NCBI RefSeq assembly: GCF_902833225.1
Contig: NZ_CADFEI010000007.1
Coordinates: 352,915-416,914 of the forward strand
Reading direction: 5' to 3'
DNA: 64,000 bases
Source: Burkholderia sp. BCC1644
Lineage (GTDB): Bacteria; Pseudomonadota; Gammaproteobacteria; Burkholderiales; Burkholderiaceae
The notes under the pieces are model-generated. The model was not told the DNA's origin. It did no database searches and saw only the letters and a list, made by a program, of their open reading frames with translations. A program made the translations under genes and the position numbers. Positions 31,004-39,472 of this stretch are shown piece after piece; positions within the stretch are counted from its first letter, which is position 1, and each line of letters begins with the position of its first letter.

Positions 31004-31834
31004 ATGACTCACCCGACTGAGCTGCCGCTTTCACCGCTTTCGGCGCTGCAATTCTATGCAACGGCGCCCTATCCGTGCAGCTATCTGGACGGCCGCATCG
31101 CACGCTCGCAAGTCGCGACGCCGAGCCATCTGATCAACTCCGACATCTACACCGAGCTCGTCAAGGCCGGCTTCCGCCGCTCGGGCGTGTTCACGTACCG
31201 CCCGTACTGCGACGGCTGTCGCGCATGCGTGCCGGTGCGCGTACCCGTGGGCGAGTTCGTGCCGTCGCGCACGCAGCGCAGGATGTGGAAACGGCACCGC
31301 GCGCTGATCGCAACGGTTTCGCCGTTGCACTACGACGAAGAGCACTACGCGCTCTACATGCGCTACCAGTCCGCGCGCCACGCGGGCGGCGGCATGGATC
31401 GCGACAGCCGCGACCAGTACGAGCAGTTCCTGCTGCAGAGCCGGATCAACTCGCGCCTCGTCGAATTCCGCGACCTCGACGCACCGGGCGGCGAGCCCGG
31501 CAAGCTGCGCATGGTCAGCATGATCGACATCCTCGGCGACGGGCTGTCGTCGGTCTACACGTTCTTCGAGCCCGACGACCGCCACACGAGCTACGGCACC
31601 TACAACATCCTGTGGCAGATCGAGCAGGCGAAGAGCCTCGGCCTGCCGTACGTGTACCTCGGCTACTGGATCCGCGAGAGCCCGAAGATGGCGTACAAGG
31701 CGAACTTCCACCCGCTCGAGGGGCTGATCGACGGCCGCTGGAAGACGCTCGACCCGGAACGGATCGACCTGCCGCCGGTCGACGCGGCGCTGGCCCGCGC
31801 GCCGTTGCCGGGCGGGCATTCCGGCTCGAATTGA
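31004..31834 (+). CDS. bpt: Aspartate/glutamate leucyltransferase (ATE-type)
   Basis: 276 residues. Bpt adds Leu to proteins with N-terminal Asp or Glu, extending the N-degron pathway. The Cys-rich [20 protein letters not shown] region near residue 65, [17 protein letters not shown], and [20 protein letters not shown] are typical. It is paired with aat, so both branches of N-end rule tagging are encoded together. Length fits the family. Confidence 0.95.
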   Translation: MTHPTELPLSPLSALQFYATAPYPCSYLDGRIARSQVATPSHLINSDIYTELVKAGFRRSGVFTYRPYCDGCRACVPVRVPVGEFVPSRTQRRMWKRHRALIATVSPLHYDEEHYALYMRYQSARHAGGGMDRDSRDQYEQFLLQSRINSRLVEFRDLDAPGGEPGKLRMVSMIDILGDGLSSVYTFFEPDDRHTSYGTYNILWQIEQAKSLGLPYVYLGYWIRESPKMAYKANFHPLEGLIDGRWKTLDPERIDLPPVDAALARAPLPGGHSGSN

Positions 31835-31933
31835 TGCGCGCCGCAGGGGGCTACGAAGCGAAGCACGCCCCTGCCGCGCAACTCCCGGTAAAATAGCGGG
31901 TTGTCATTCATTCCGGCTGTCCGCCCAATTCCC

Positions 31934-32971
31934 GTGTTCAGTTCCCTCTATCCGCTGGCCCGCGCATCCCTGTTCAAAATGGATGCGGAAGATGCTCACC
32001 ACCTCACGCTGCGCGCGCTCGGCGCGGCCGGCCGCACGGGCCTCGCCTGCGCGCTGTCGGCCCGCGTGCCCGACGCGCCGCGCACCGTGATGGGGCTCAC
32101 GTTCCGCAACCCGGTCGGCCTCGCGGCCGGCCTCGACAAGGACGGCGCGGCCATCGACGGCCTCGCGGCGCTTGGCTTCGGCTTCATCGAGGTCGGCACG
32201 GTCACGCCGCGCGCCCAGCCCGGCAACCCGCGCCCGCGGATGTTCCGCCTGCCGCAGGCCGAGGCGCTGATCAACCGGATGGGCTTCAACAACCACGGCG
32301 TCGACCAGTTCGTGAAGAACGTCCAGGCCGCCCGTTATCGCGGCATCCTGGGCCTGAACATCGGCAAGAACGCCGACACGCCGATCGAGCGCGCCGCCGA
32401 GGACTACCTGTACTGTCTCGAGCGCGTGTACCCGTTCGCGAGCTACGTGACGATCAACATCTCGTCGCCGAACACGAAGAACCTGCGCCAGCTGCAAGGC
32501 GCCGGCGAACTCGACGCCCTGCTCGCCGCGCTGAAGGACAAGCAGCAACGCCTCGCCGACCTGCATGGCAAACTCGTGCCGCTCGCGCTGAAGATCGCGC
32601 CCGATCTCGACGACGAACAGGTCAAGGAAATCGGCGACACGCTGCTGCGCCACAAGATCGAAGCGGTCATCGCCACCAACACGACGCTGTCGCGCGCGGC
32701 CGTCCAGGGCCTGCCGCATGCGGACGAAGCCGGCGGCCTGTCGGGCCGCCCGGTGTTCGACGCGTCGAACGAAGTGATCCGCAAGCTGCACGCCGAAGTC
32801 GGCAACGACGTGCCGATCATCGGCGTCGGCGGCATTTTCTCGGGCGAGGACGCCCGCGCGAAGCTCGCAGCCGGCGCGGCGCTCGTCCAGCTTTACACCG
32901 GCTTCATTTACCGCGGCCCGGCGCTCGTGTCCGAGTGCGTGAAGGCGATCGCCCGCGAACGCACCGCGTAA
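31934..32971 (+). CDS. pyrD: Dihydroorotate dehydrogenase (quinone), class 2
   Basis: 345 residues from the GTG at 31934, matching the common start [20 protein letters not shown]; an upstream TTG would add eleven residues. This membrane-bound FMN enzyme makes orotate and reduces ubiquinone. [53 protein letters not shown] and [14 protein letters not shown] with catalytic Ser are visible, as is [13 protein letters not shown]. Confidence 0.95.
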   Translation: MFSSLYPLARASLFKMDAEDAHHLTLRALGAAGRTGLACALSARVPDAPRTVMGLTFRNPVGLAAGLDKDGAAIDGLAALGFGFIEVGTVTPRAQPGNPRPRMFRLPQAEALINRMGFNNHGVDQFVKNVQAARYRGILGLNIGKNADTPIERAAEDYLYCLERVYPFASYVTINISSPNTKNLRQLQGAGELDALLAALKDKQQRLADLHGKLVPLALKIAPDLDDEQVKEIGDTLLRHKIEAVIATNTTLSRAAVQGLPHADEAGGLSGRPVFDASNEVIRKLHAEVGNDVPIIGVGGIFSGEDARAKLAAGAALVQLYTGFIYRGPALVSECVKAIARERTA

Positions 32972-33002
32972 TATAGACATAAACAAACTGTATTTAATGG
33001 TC

Positions 33003-33020
33003 GATAGCGTTTTTGCTATC
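33003..33020. repeat. Inverted repeat upstream of the cystine-type binding protein
   Basis: GATAGC and GCTATC flank a 6-base T-rich centre, 52 bases before the ATG. It could be an operator or part of the leader; no U tract follows. Confidence 0.45.
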
Positions 33021-33071
33021 ATCAGCCCCATTATCAGAATCATTGACCCGGACCGGGCAAGGACACACAAG

Positions 33072-33866
33072 ATGAAATTTTCGCTGCTGAAGAAGCTGCT
33101 GGTTGCCGGCCTGATCGGCACGTCGTTCGCCGCCGCGACCGCGCATGCGGCCGACCTCCTCGACCAGGTCAAACAGCGCGGCACGCTGCGCGTCGGCCTC
33201 GAAGGCACGTTCCCGCCGTTCAACTCGAAGAACCCGCAAGGCGAACTCGTCGGCTTCGACGTCGACATCGCGAAAGCCGTCGCGGCGAAGCTCGGCGTGA
33301 AGGCCGAATTCGTGACGACCGAATGGAGCGGCATCATCGCCGGCCTGCAAGCCGGCAAGTTCGACGTGATCGCCAACCAGGTCGGCATCACCGACAAGCG
33401 CAAGGAAACGCTCGACTTCTCGCCGGCGTACACGTTCTCGTCCGCGCAACTGATCCAGCGCAAGGACGACACGCGCGAATTCAAGTCGCTGGACGACCTG
33501 AAGGGCAAGAAGCTCGGCGTCGCGCTCGGCACGAACTACATGGACATGGCGAAGTCGGTGCCCGGCATCGACGTGAAGACGTACCCGGGTGCGCCCGAGT
33601 ACCTGCGCGATCTCGCGGCCGGCCGCCTCGACGCAGCGCTCAACGACCGCCTGATGCTCGCGTACCTGACGAAGAACTCGCAGCTGCCGCTGCGCCCGGG
33701 TGCGAACGTCGGCTCGGCGAACCCGTCGGGCATTCCGTTCAAGAAGGGCAACCCGAAGTTCCAGAAGGCGATCGACGACGCGATGGCGCAACTCGAGGCC
33801 GACGGCACGTTCACGAAGATCTCGGACAAGTGGTTCGGCATCGACGTGACCAAACCGATCAAGTAA
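33072..33866 (+). CDS. Cystine-type amino acid ABC transporter binding protein
   Basis: 264 residues with a Sec signal peptide ending in AHA. The mature protein has RGTLRVGLEGTFPPFNSKNP, FDVDIAKAVAAKLGVKAEFV, FDVIANQVGITDKRKETLDF, and LGVALGTNYMDMAKSVPGID with a KWFGIDVTK ending. This closely resembles the cystine-binding protein FliY/TcyJ. The permease follows after a terminator; no ATPase gene is adjacent. Confidence 0.88.
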   Translation: MKFSLLKKLLVAGLIGTSFAAATAHAADLLDQVKQRGTLRVGLEGTFPPFNSKNPQGELVGFDVDIAKAVAAKLGVKAEFVTTEWSGIIAGLQAGKFDVIANQVGITDKRKETLDFSPAYTFSSAQLIQRKDDTREFKSLDDLKGKKLGVALGTNYMDMAKSVPGIDVKTYPGAPEYLRDLAAGRLDAALNDRLMLAYLTKNSQLPLRPGANVGSANPSGIPFKKGNPKFQKAIDDAMAQLEADGTFTKISDKWFGIDVTKPIK

Positions 33867-33900
33867 GCACGCCTGCATTTCCCGCCTGACGGCGGGGCGG

Positions 33901-33936
33901 AAAGGGCGGCATCCGTTACGATGCCGCCCTTTGTTT
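33901..33936 (+). terminator. Terminator or attenuator between binding protein and permease
   Basis: A perfect 13-bp stem (AAAGGGCGGCATC with its complement) and a TTTGTTTT tail lie between the two transporter genes. It probably sets a higher level for the binding protein than for the permease. Confidence 0.85.
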
Positions 33937-33988
33937 TATTCGTCCGGTTTATGATTGCGCTTTCGCGCACGCATTCGATTCGCATTCC

Positions 33989-34681
33989 ATGTCGACAACG
34001 TCCCTGCTCGTCCAATCGCTGCCGGTGCTCGCCCAGGGCGCCGTACTGACCGTCAAGTTCGCCGTGCTGTCGATGGTGTTCGGCCTGTTTGGCGCCGTCG
34101 TGCTCGCGATGATGGGCATCCGGCAAAGCGAAGCACTCGACGGCTTCGAACGCGTCTGGGTCAACGCGCTCGCGTGGCTCGCACGCGCGTACGTGAGCCT
34201 GATGCGCGGCACGCCGCTGCTCGTGCAGATCTTCGTCATCTACTACGGGCTGCCGAGCCTCGGCATCTCGCTCGACCCGACGCCGGCCGGCGTCATCGCG
34301 CTGTCCGCGAACGTCGCGGCTTACATGTCCGAAAGCATGCGCGGCGCCATCAACGGAATCGCGCGCGGCCAATGGCTCGCCGCGTACAGCCTCGGGCTGT
34401 CGTGGGGGCAGACGCTACGCTACGTGATCGGCCCGCAGGCGCTGCGCATCGCGGTGCCGAGCCTGTCGAACAGCCTGATCAGCCTGATCAAGGACACGTC
34501 GCTCGTATCCGTGATCACCGTGACCGAACTGCTGCGCAGCGCGCAGGAAGTCATCGCGGCGACCTATCAACCGCTGCCGCTCTATCTCGCCGCCGCGGCC
34601 GTGTACTGGATCCTGTGCCAGATCCTCGAATGGGTGCAGCGCTGGTACGAGAAGCGCCTGTCGCTGCCGTCGCGACACTGA
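33989..34681 (+). CDS. Cystine-type amino acid ABC transporter permease
   Basis: 230 residues with five or more hydrophobic segments. The His/Glu/Gln-permease motif SLMRGTPLLVQIFVIYYGLP and the EAA-loop SLSNSLISLIKDTSLVSVIT are present. It resembles the cystine permease YecS/TcyL. It lies 122 bases behind the binding protein gene. Confidence 0.88.
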   Translation: MSTTSLLVQSLPVLAQGAVLTVKFAVLSMVFGLFGAVVLAMMGIRQSEALDGFERVWVNALAWLARAYVSLMRGTPLLVQIFVIYYGLPSLGISLDPTPAGVIALSANVAAYMSESMRGAINGIARGQWLAAYSLGLSWGQTLRYVIGPQALRIAVPSLSNSLISLIKDTSLVSVITVTELLRSAQEVIAATYQPLPLYLAAAAVYWILCQILEWVQRWYEKRLSLPSRH

Positions 34682-34736
34682 GCGCACGCGATTCCGCCGG
34701 GCCGCGCACGCGCGCCCGGCGCCCCGTTTTTCCCGC

Positions 34737-35723
34737 CTATTCGCCCGAATAACGCACGCCGAGTGCGGCGCGCGCCGCATCGGTCATCGCGATCATCTGT
34801 CGCGAATGGTCGTGCGTCATGATCGGGCTTTCCGTCTTGCCCGCGCGCAGCAGGTCGCAGAAGTGCGCGGTCTCGTAGTTCAACCCGCCGCCGTCGACCG
34901 GTGCGTCGAGTTCGACGGTACGCCCGTCCGCGTAGCGGATCGTCGCGCGAGCGGGGTTCCACCACTTCTCGTGGATCGTCACATGGCCGCCGGCCGCGGC
35001 GATCAGCGCGTCGCCGCGCCCCATCACATCGAGCCCGCAAAAGAGCTGGGCGATCCCGCCGTTCGCATGCGCGCTGTTCAGGCTTGCGAACACGTCGACG
35101 CCCGTCGCGCCGACGCGGCCGAGCGTCTGCACGTCGAGCGCCGCGCCAAGCCAGTCGACCGCGAGAAACGCCTCGTAGATCCCGATATCGAGCAGCGCGC
35201 CGCCCGCGCGGTCGAGGCGATAGACGGAATGGTCGTCCGGCACCGACGACGATGCGCATCCCGCACGCACGAGCCGGATCTCGCCGATCGGATCGTTATG
35301 GAGATGCGCCCGCAATTGACGGTACAGCGGAAAGAACGGCGGCTTCATCGCCTCCATGAACAGCAATCCGGCATCGCGTGCCGCCTGCAGCACGGTGTCG
35401 AGTTGCGCCGCGTTCAGCGTCGCGGGTTTTTCGCACAGCACGGCCTTGCCGGCGGCCAGTGCGGCCAGCGTGTACTGCGCGTGACTGTCATGGAGTGTCG
35501 CGATATAAACCGCGTCGATATCGCTCGCGAGGAGCGCCTCGAGGCTCGCGGCAGGCGTGCCGCCGCAAGTGCCGCAAAAGGCTGCCGCAGCGTCGGCGCG
35601 GCGGGCCCAGGCACCGGCGAGCGTGGCACCGGGCACGTGCGGGAGGCTTTGCGCGAAGCGGCGCGCAATGCTGCCCGCGCCGACGATGCCGAAGCGCACC
35701 GGGCGTTGGTCGTTGTCGTTCAT
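34737..35723 (-). CDS. Gfo/Idh/MocA family oxidoreductase
   Basis: 328 residues from the ATG at 35723. The N-terminal Rossmann fold starts RFGIVGAGSIARRFAQSLPH. The catalytic EKP Lys is in KAVLCEKPATLNAAQ. The C-terminal domain has LFMEAMKPPFFPLYRQLRAH and DIGIYEAFLAVDWLGAA. The family oxidises sugars or inositols or related diols with NAD(P). The specific substrate is not shown by the sequence. It lies downstream of a GntR gene on the same strand. Confidence 0.88.
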   Translation of the reverse strand: MNDNDQRPVRFGIVGAGSIARRFAQSLPHVPGATLAGAWARRADAAAAFCGTCGGTPAASLEALLASDIDAVYIATLHDSHAQYTLAALAAGKAVLCEKPATLNAAQLDTVLQAARDAGLLFMEAMKPPFFPLYRQLRAHLHNDPIGEIRLVRAGCASSSVPDDHSVYRLDRAGGALLDIGIYEAFLAVDWLGAALDVQTLGRVGATGVDVFASLNSAHANGGIAQLFCGLDVMGRGDALIAAAGGHVTIHEKWWNPARATIRYADGRTVELDAPVDGGGLNYETAHFCDLLRAGKTESPIMTHDHSRQMIAMTDAARAALGVRYSGE

Positions 35724-35824
35724 CCTGATCTTCCGTGTCGGTCGTATGACGGTGACCGGCACGCTGCCGGTCGGCCGTCATGATAAACGGCTCGCCAGCA
35801 CTCGGATGAGCGACACGAACAACG

Positions 35825-36541
35825 TCAGGCACGCACCGGGACGTCGACGGAGAAATCGCGCGAGATTTCGTCGGCGCTGAAATCGATCAGCGCGAGCGAA
35901 GCCGCTTCGGCTTCGCGCGGATCGCGCCGCTCGATCGCGTCAACCACACGCGCATGCGCCTTCACCGCAATCTCGTGCGCCCCCTCCTTCTGCACCACGC
36001 GCGGATTCACGAGACGCACCGCACCGCGCACGATCGCCGCCATCTGCTGGAAGAACTGATTGCCGCTTGCCTGCACGATCCGCGTATGCAGCAACTCGTC
36101 CGCCGTGTCGTAGCCGGGATCACCCGGCTGCAGCACCTTGAACGCATCGAACGCTTCGCGAATGCCCGCGATGTCGGCTGCCGTCGCACGCACCGCCGCC
36201 TGCGCGGTCGCACGTGGTTCGATCAGCATCCGGAATTCGATGACGTCGCGCATGAACTGCGGATCCGGTTTTGCCCGAAATCGCCAGCTCACGACGTCTT
36301 CGTCGATCATGCGCCAGTCGCGCATCGGCCGCACACGCGTGCCGACTTTCGGCCGCACGTCCAGCATGTCGCGCGCAAGCAACATCGACAATGCTTCTCG
36401 CATCACCGTACGACTCACATCGAACTCTTTCGACAGCACGTCCTGCGGCGGCAAGATGCCGCCGTACTTGTCTTCAACGATACCCGAGACAAGCCCATCC
36501 ATCACTTTGGCGACCAGTGACCGGTCTTTGCCCTGCTCCAT
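35825..36541 (-). CDS. GntR family (FadR/DgoR-type) transcriptional regulator
   Basis: 238 residues. The N-terminal winged helix is seen as LVSGIVEDKYGGILPPQDVL, SKEFDVSRTVMREALSMLLA. The C-terminal FCD ligand domain follows, with IEFRMLIEPRATAQAA and the metal-binding histidines around DELLHTRIVQASGN and VKAHARVVDAI. The segment DWRMIDEDVVSWRF is common in DgoR-like sugar-acid regulators. It probably controls the oxidoreductase gene 101 bases downstream, and itself. Confidence 0.9.
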   Translation of the reverse strand: MEQGKDRSLVAKVMDGLVSGIVEDKYGGILPPQDVLSKEFDVSRTVMREALSMLLARDMLDVRPKVGTRVRPMRDWRMIDEDVVSWRFRAKPDPQFMRDVIEFRMLIEPRATAQAAVRATAADIAGIREAFDAFKVLQPGDPGYDTADELLHTRIVQASGNQFFQQMAAIVRGAVRLVNPRVVQKEGAHEIAVKAHARVVDAIERRDPREAEAASLALIDFSADEISRDFSVDVPVRA

Positions 36542-36820
36542 GACACCTCCCCGTGCGTCGATTTGCGAACACCTGCTCCGCAGTTCCGCCGGCCCTGGTT
36601 ACTACTGTTCTTATGATCTATAAGTTGATGAGTTCGAGGATATTTCGCTATCTGGTAAACACCTGACAGGGTTATCCCTCTTTTTGACGGGGTGATTTAT
36701 ACGTCTAAAAAAAAGACCCGGAAAGCGCGCCGCGCCTGCCGGATCCCGATTTCCACAAGATTTAAACATTCAATCCATTACGGTCGACAACGTGCCGCTA
36801 CGGACTGCTTGCCATTTCTT
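36542..36820. other. Promoter region of the GntR gene
   Basis: 279 bases without a gene. A 5+5 inverted repeat CTTAT-N5-ATAAG lies at 36610-36624, 69 bases before the GntR ATG, and could be its operator. A run of seven A residues occurs near 36707. Confidence 0.45.
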
Positions 36821-37516
36821 TCAATTAGCCGAATAAACGATCGTTTCAACGCCGTTTTCCGTGCCGAGCAAGCACAGATTCGCGCCGCGCTGGGCGAACA
36901 GGCCGACCGTCACGACGCCCGGCCATGCATTCACCTGCGCTTCGAAGCCGCGCGGATCGGCGATCTGCAGCCCCTTCACGTCGATGATCTCGTTGCCGTT
37001 GTCGGTGATGTACGGTGCGCCGTCTTTCGTCACGCGCAGCACGGGCACGCCGCCGAGCGCCGTCACGCGCCGGCCGATCGCCGTACGCGCCATCGGCACG
37101 ACCTCGATCGGCAGCGGGAACGCGCCGAGCACCGGCACGCGCTTGCTGGCGTCCGCGATGCAGACGAACGTGTCGGCCACCGACGCGACGATCTTCTCGC
37201 GCGTCAGCGCACCGCCGCCGCCCTTGATCATCGCGCCGCTCGCGTCGATCTCGTCGGCGCCGTCGACGTACACCTGCAGCGAGTCGACCTCGTTCAGATC
37301 GAATACCTTGATGCCGTGCGATTTCAGGCGCTCGGTCGTGGCAACGGAACTCGACACGGCGCCGCGATAGCGCGACTTGACGACGGCAAGCGCGTCGATG
37401 AAGCAGTTGGCGGTCGAGCCGGTGCCGACGCCGATCACGGCGCCTTCCGGCACGTTCTGGATCACGTAGTCGGCGGCGGCCTGGCCGACGAGGCGTTTGA
37501 GTTCGTCTTGAGTCAT
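36821..37516 (-). CDS. rpiA: Ribose-5-phosphate isomerase A
   Basis: 231 residues. RpiA interconverts ribose-5-phosphate and ribulose-5-phosphate. The substrate loops [24 protein letters not shown] and [16 protein letters not shown] with the catalytic Asp, Lys and Glu are intact. The ATG at 37516 gives the standard length. The 92 bases upstream separate it from the amidase gene. Confidence 0.96.
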   Translation of the reverse strand: MTQDELKRLVGQAAADYVIQNVPEGAVIGVGTGSTANCFIDALAVVKSRYRGAVSSSVATTERLKSHGIKVFDLNEVDSLQVYVDGADEIDASGAMIKGGGGALTREKIVASVADTFVCIADASKRVPVLGAFPLPIEVVPMARTAIGRRVTALGGVPVLRVTKDGAPYITDNGNEIIDVKGLQIADPRGFEAQVNAWPGVVTVGLFAQRGANLCLLGTENGVETIVYSAN

Positions 37517-37608
37517 GGAGTGGTCGTGCTGCGGGATTACGGAAAACCGCCAGTTTACCGGACTCGGATGACGGCCCGGGTTTTTCGGCGCGTGACGCGC
37601 CCGCGTAT

Positions 37609-38481
37609 TCAGGGTGCGCCTGCCGCGGGCGCGTTGTCCGACGGTTGCGCGCCGGGAAAGTATTTGTCGAGCAACGCCTGCACGATTGCATCGGATTCGG
37701 CATCCGGGTTGCCTGCATAGTCCGACGGCCGGAAATGCATCTGGAACGCCGCGAACACGCGCCGCGTGCGTGCGTCGAGCACGCCGTCGGTCGGCACGTC
37801 GTAGCCGTAGCGCGCGAGCTTGAGCTGCAGTTCGCGTACATCGACGGGCGCATGCGGATCGCGGCCGCCAAGCCGCGCGGCCACCGCCGCCTCGTCCGGC
37901 CACGCACCAACGCCGGCCTGCGCGAGCGCACGCCACGGAAACAACGGCCCCGGATCGATCTTGCGTTGCGGTGCGATGTCGCTGTGCCCGACCACGCGCG
38001 TCGGCGGGATTCCGTAGCGCGCGACGATGTCCTTCGACAGGTCGATCAATGCGTGGACCTGTTCGGGCGGATACGGCTGCCAGGTACGATTCTGCGGATC
38101 GAGCGGGCCGCGGTTCACGTTCTCGATGCCGATCGACACCGCGTTCAGCTCCGTCGCGCCCTGCCACTCGCTCACGCCTGCGTGCCACGCGCGCTGCGCT
38201 TCAGGAACGAGCTGGTAGACGACGGGCATCCCGTGTTCGGTGCGCGGCTGCGGCGGGACGACGTAATGCACGCTGACCGAATCACCCGTCAGCGTACGCA
38301 GCGACTTCGCCTCGTCGCTTTCGGTGTAGTGCATCACAAGAAAGCGAACCCGCGAATCGGCGCCGCGCGCATGCAGGCTCGTGTCGGCGTAGTACGTGCC
38401 GCGTTCGACGAGCGACGGCGACGTGCAGGCCGCCAGCAGGCACAACACGGCGCAGCACGCGCCAACACGAAACAGGGGCAT
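37609..38481 (-). CDS. amiD: Lipoprotein N-acetylmuramoyl-L-alanine amidase (AmiD-like)
   Basis: 290 residues. A lipoprotein signal ends in LLAAC, with Cys19 as lipidation site. The amidase_2 domain has the zinc ligands in VMHYTES, AWHAG and [18 protein letters not shown]-terminal peptidoglycan-binding region follows ([20 protein letters not shown]). The protein should sit in the outer membrane and cut peptide stems from muropeptides, as does E. coli AmiD. Confidence 0.9.
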   Translation of the reverse strand: MPLFRVGACCAVLCLLAACTSPSLVERGTYYADTSLHARGADSRVRFLVMHYTESDEAKSLRTLTGDSVSVHYVVPPQPRTEHGMPVVYQLVPEAQRAWHAGVSEWQGATELNAVSIGIENVNRGPLDPQNRTWQPYPPEQVHALIDLSKDIVARYGIPPTRVVGHSDIAPQRKIDPGPLFPWRALAQAGVGAWPDEAAVAARLGGRDPHAPVDVRELQLKLARYGYDVPTDGVLDARTRRVFAAFQMHFRPSDYAGNPDAESDAIVQALLDKYFPGAQPSDNAPAAGAP

Positions 38482-38580
38482 CGGTCACGGGTTCCGGAGA
38501 GGCGCGTGCCGCACCGCATCACGGCACGCGTCGTTCGGGTCATTCGAGGCCCGCGCGGATCGCGCGGGACTTAGCTGGCC

Positions 38581-39324
38581 TCAGCCCTTCACGCGCCGCT
38601 GGCGCACGGCCTCGTACAGGCACACGCCGCTGGCGACCGACACGTTCAGGCTTTCCACGCTGCCGGCCATCGGGATGCTCATCACTTCGTCGCAGGTATC
38701 GCGCGTGAGCCGGCGCATGCCTTCGCCTTCGGCGCCCATCACGAGCGCGACGGGGCCGTCGAGCTTGGTTTCGTAGAGGGTCGCCGACGCCTCGTCCGAC
38801 GTACCGATGATCCACACGCCGGCTTCCTTCAGCTCGCGCAACGCGCGGGCGAGGTTCGTCACCGTGATGTACGGCACGGTATCGGCCGCGCCGCTTGCCA
38901 CTTTGGCGGCCGTCGCGTTCAGGCCGACTGCACGGTCGCGCGGTGCGATCACCGCATGCGCGCCCGCCGAATCGGCGACACGCAGGCACGCGCCGAGGTT
39001 GTGCGGATCGGTGACGCCGTCGAGCACGAGCAGCAGCGCCGGGCCGTGGATGCCGTCGAGCAGCTCCGACAGGTTCTGCGCGAGCGGCATGTCCTCGACA
39101 CGCGCGACGACGCCCTGGTGGCGCTCGGTGTGGGCAAGGCCCCACAGGCGCGTTTCGTCGGCTGCAATCAACCGCACGCCCGCTTCCTTCGCGGTGTGCA
39201 GGAAGTCCTGCATGCGGCGGTCGCGGCGCGTCTGGTCGTACAGCACCTCCGCAACCGTCGATGCATCGTGCCGCAAACGTGCGGTCACCGCATGAAAACC
39301 GTAAAGAACCTTCAGACGTGACAT
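38581..39324 (-). CDS. rlmB: 23S rRNA (guanosine-2251-2'-O)-methyltransferase
   Basis: 247 residues. The SpoU motifs are clear: [20 protein letters not shown] (motif 1), [15 protein letters not shown] (motif 2) and [20 protein letters not shown] (motif 3). An N-terminal substrate-binding domain begins [20 protein letters not shown]. It lies 148 bases downstream of rnr on the same strand, the common rnr-rlmB order. Confidence 0.95.
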   Translation of the reverse strand: MSRLKVLYGFHAVTARLRHDASTVAEVLYDQTRRDRRMQDFLHTAKEAGVRLIAADETRLWGLAHTERHQGVVARVEDMPLAQNLSELLDGIHGPALLLVLDGVTDPHNLGACLRVADSAGAHAVIAPRDRAVGLNATAAKVASGAADTVPYITVTNLARALRELKEAGVWIIGTSDEASATLYETKLDGPVALVMGAEGEGMRRLTRDTCDEVMSIPMAGSVESLNVSVASGVCLYEAVRQRRVKG

Positions 39325-39472
39325 GACTGGAACAACCTTCGATCAAACGTGCGGTCGCGCAACGCGCGCAACCGCGATCCATGGAAAAGGAAAGCGCCGC
39401 GCTGCCGGCCGATGACCGGTGACGCGGCGTCTCTCGATACTGCAGGGCGTGCGCGTGCGCCGCCCCGAACGC

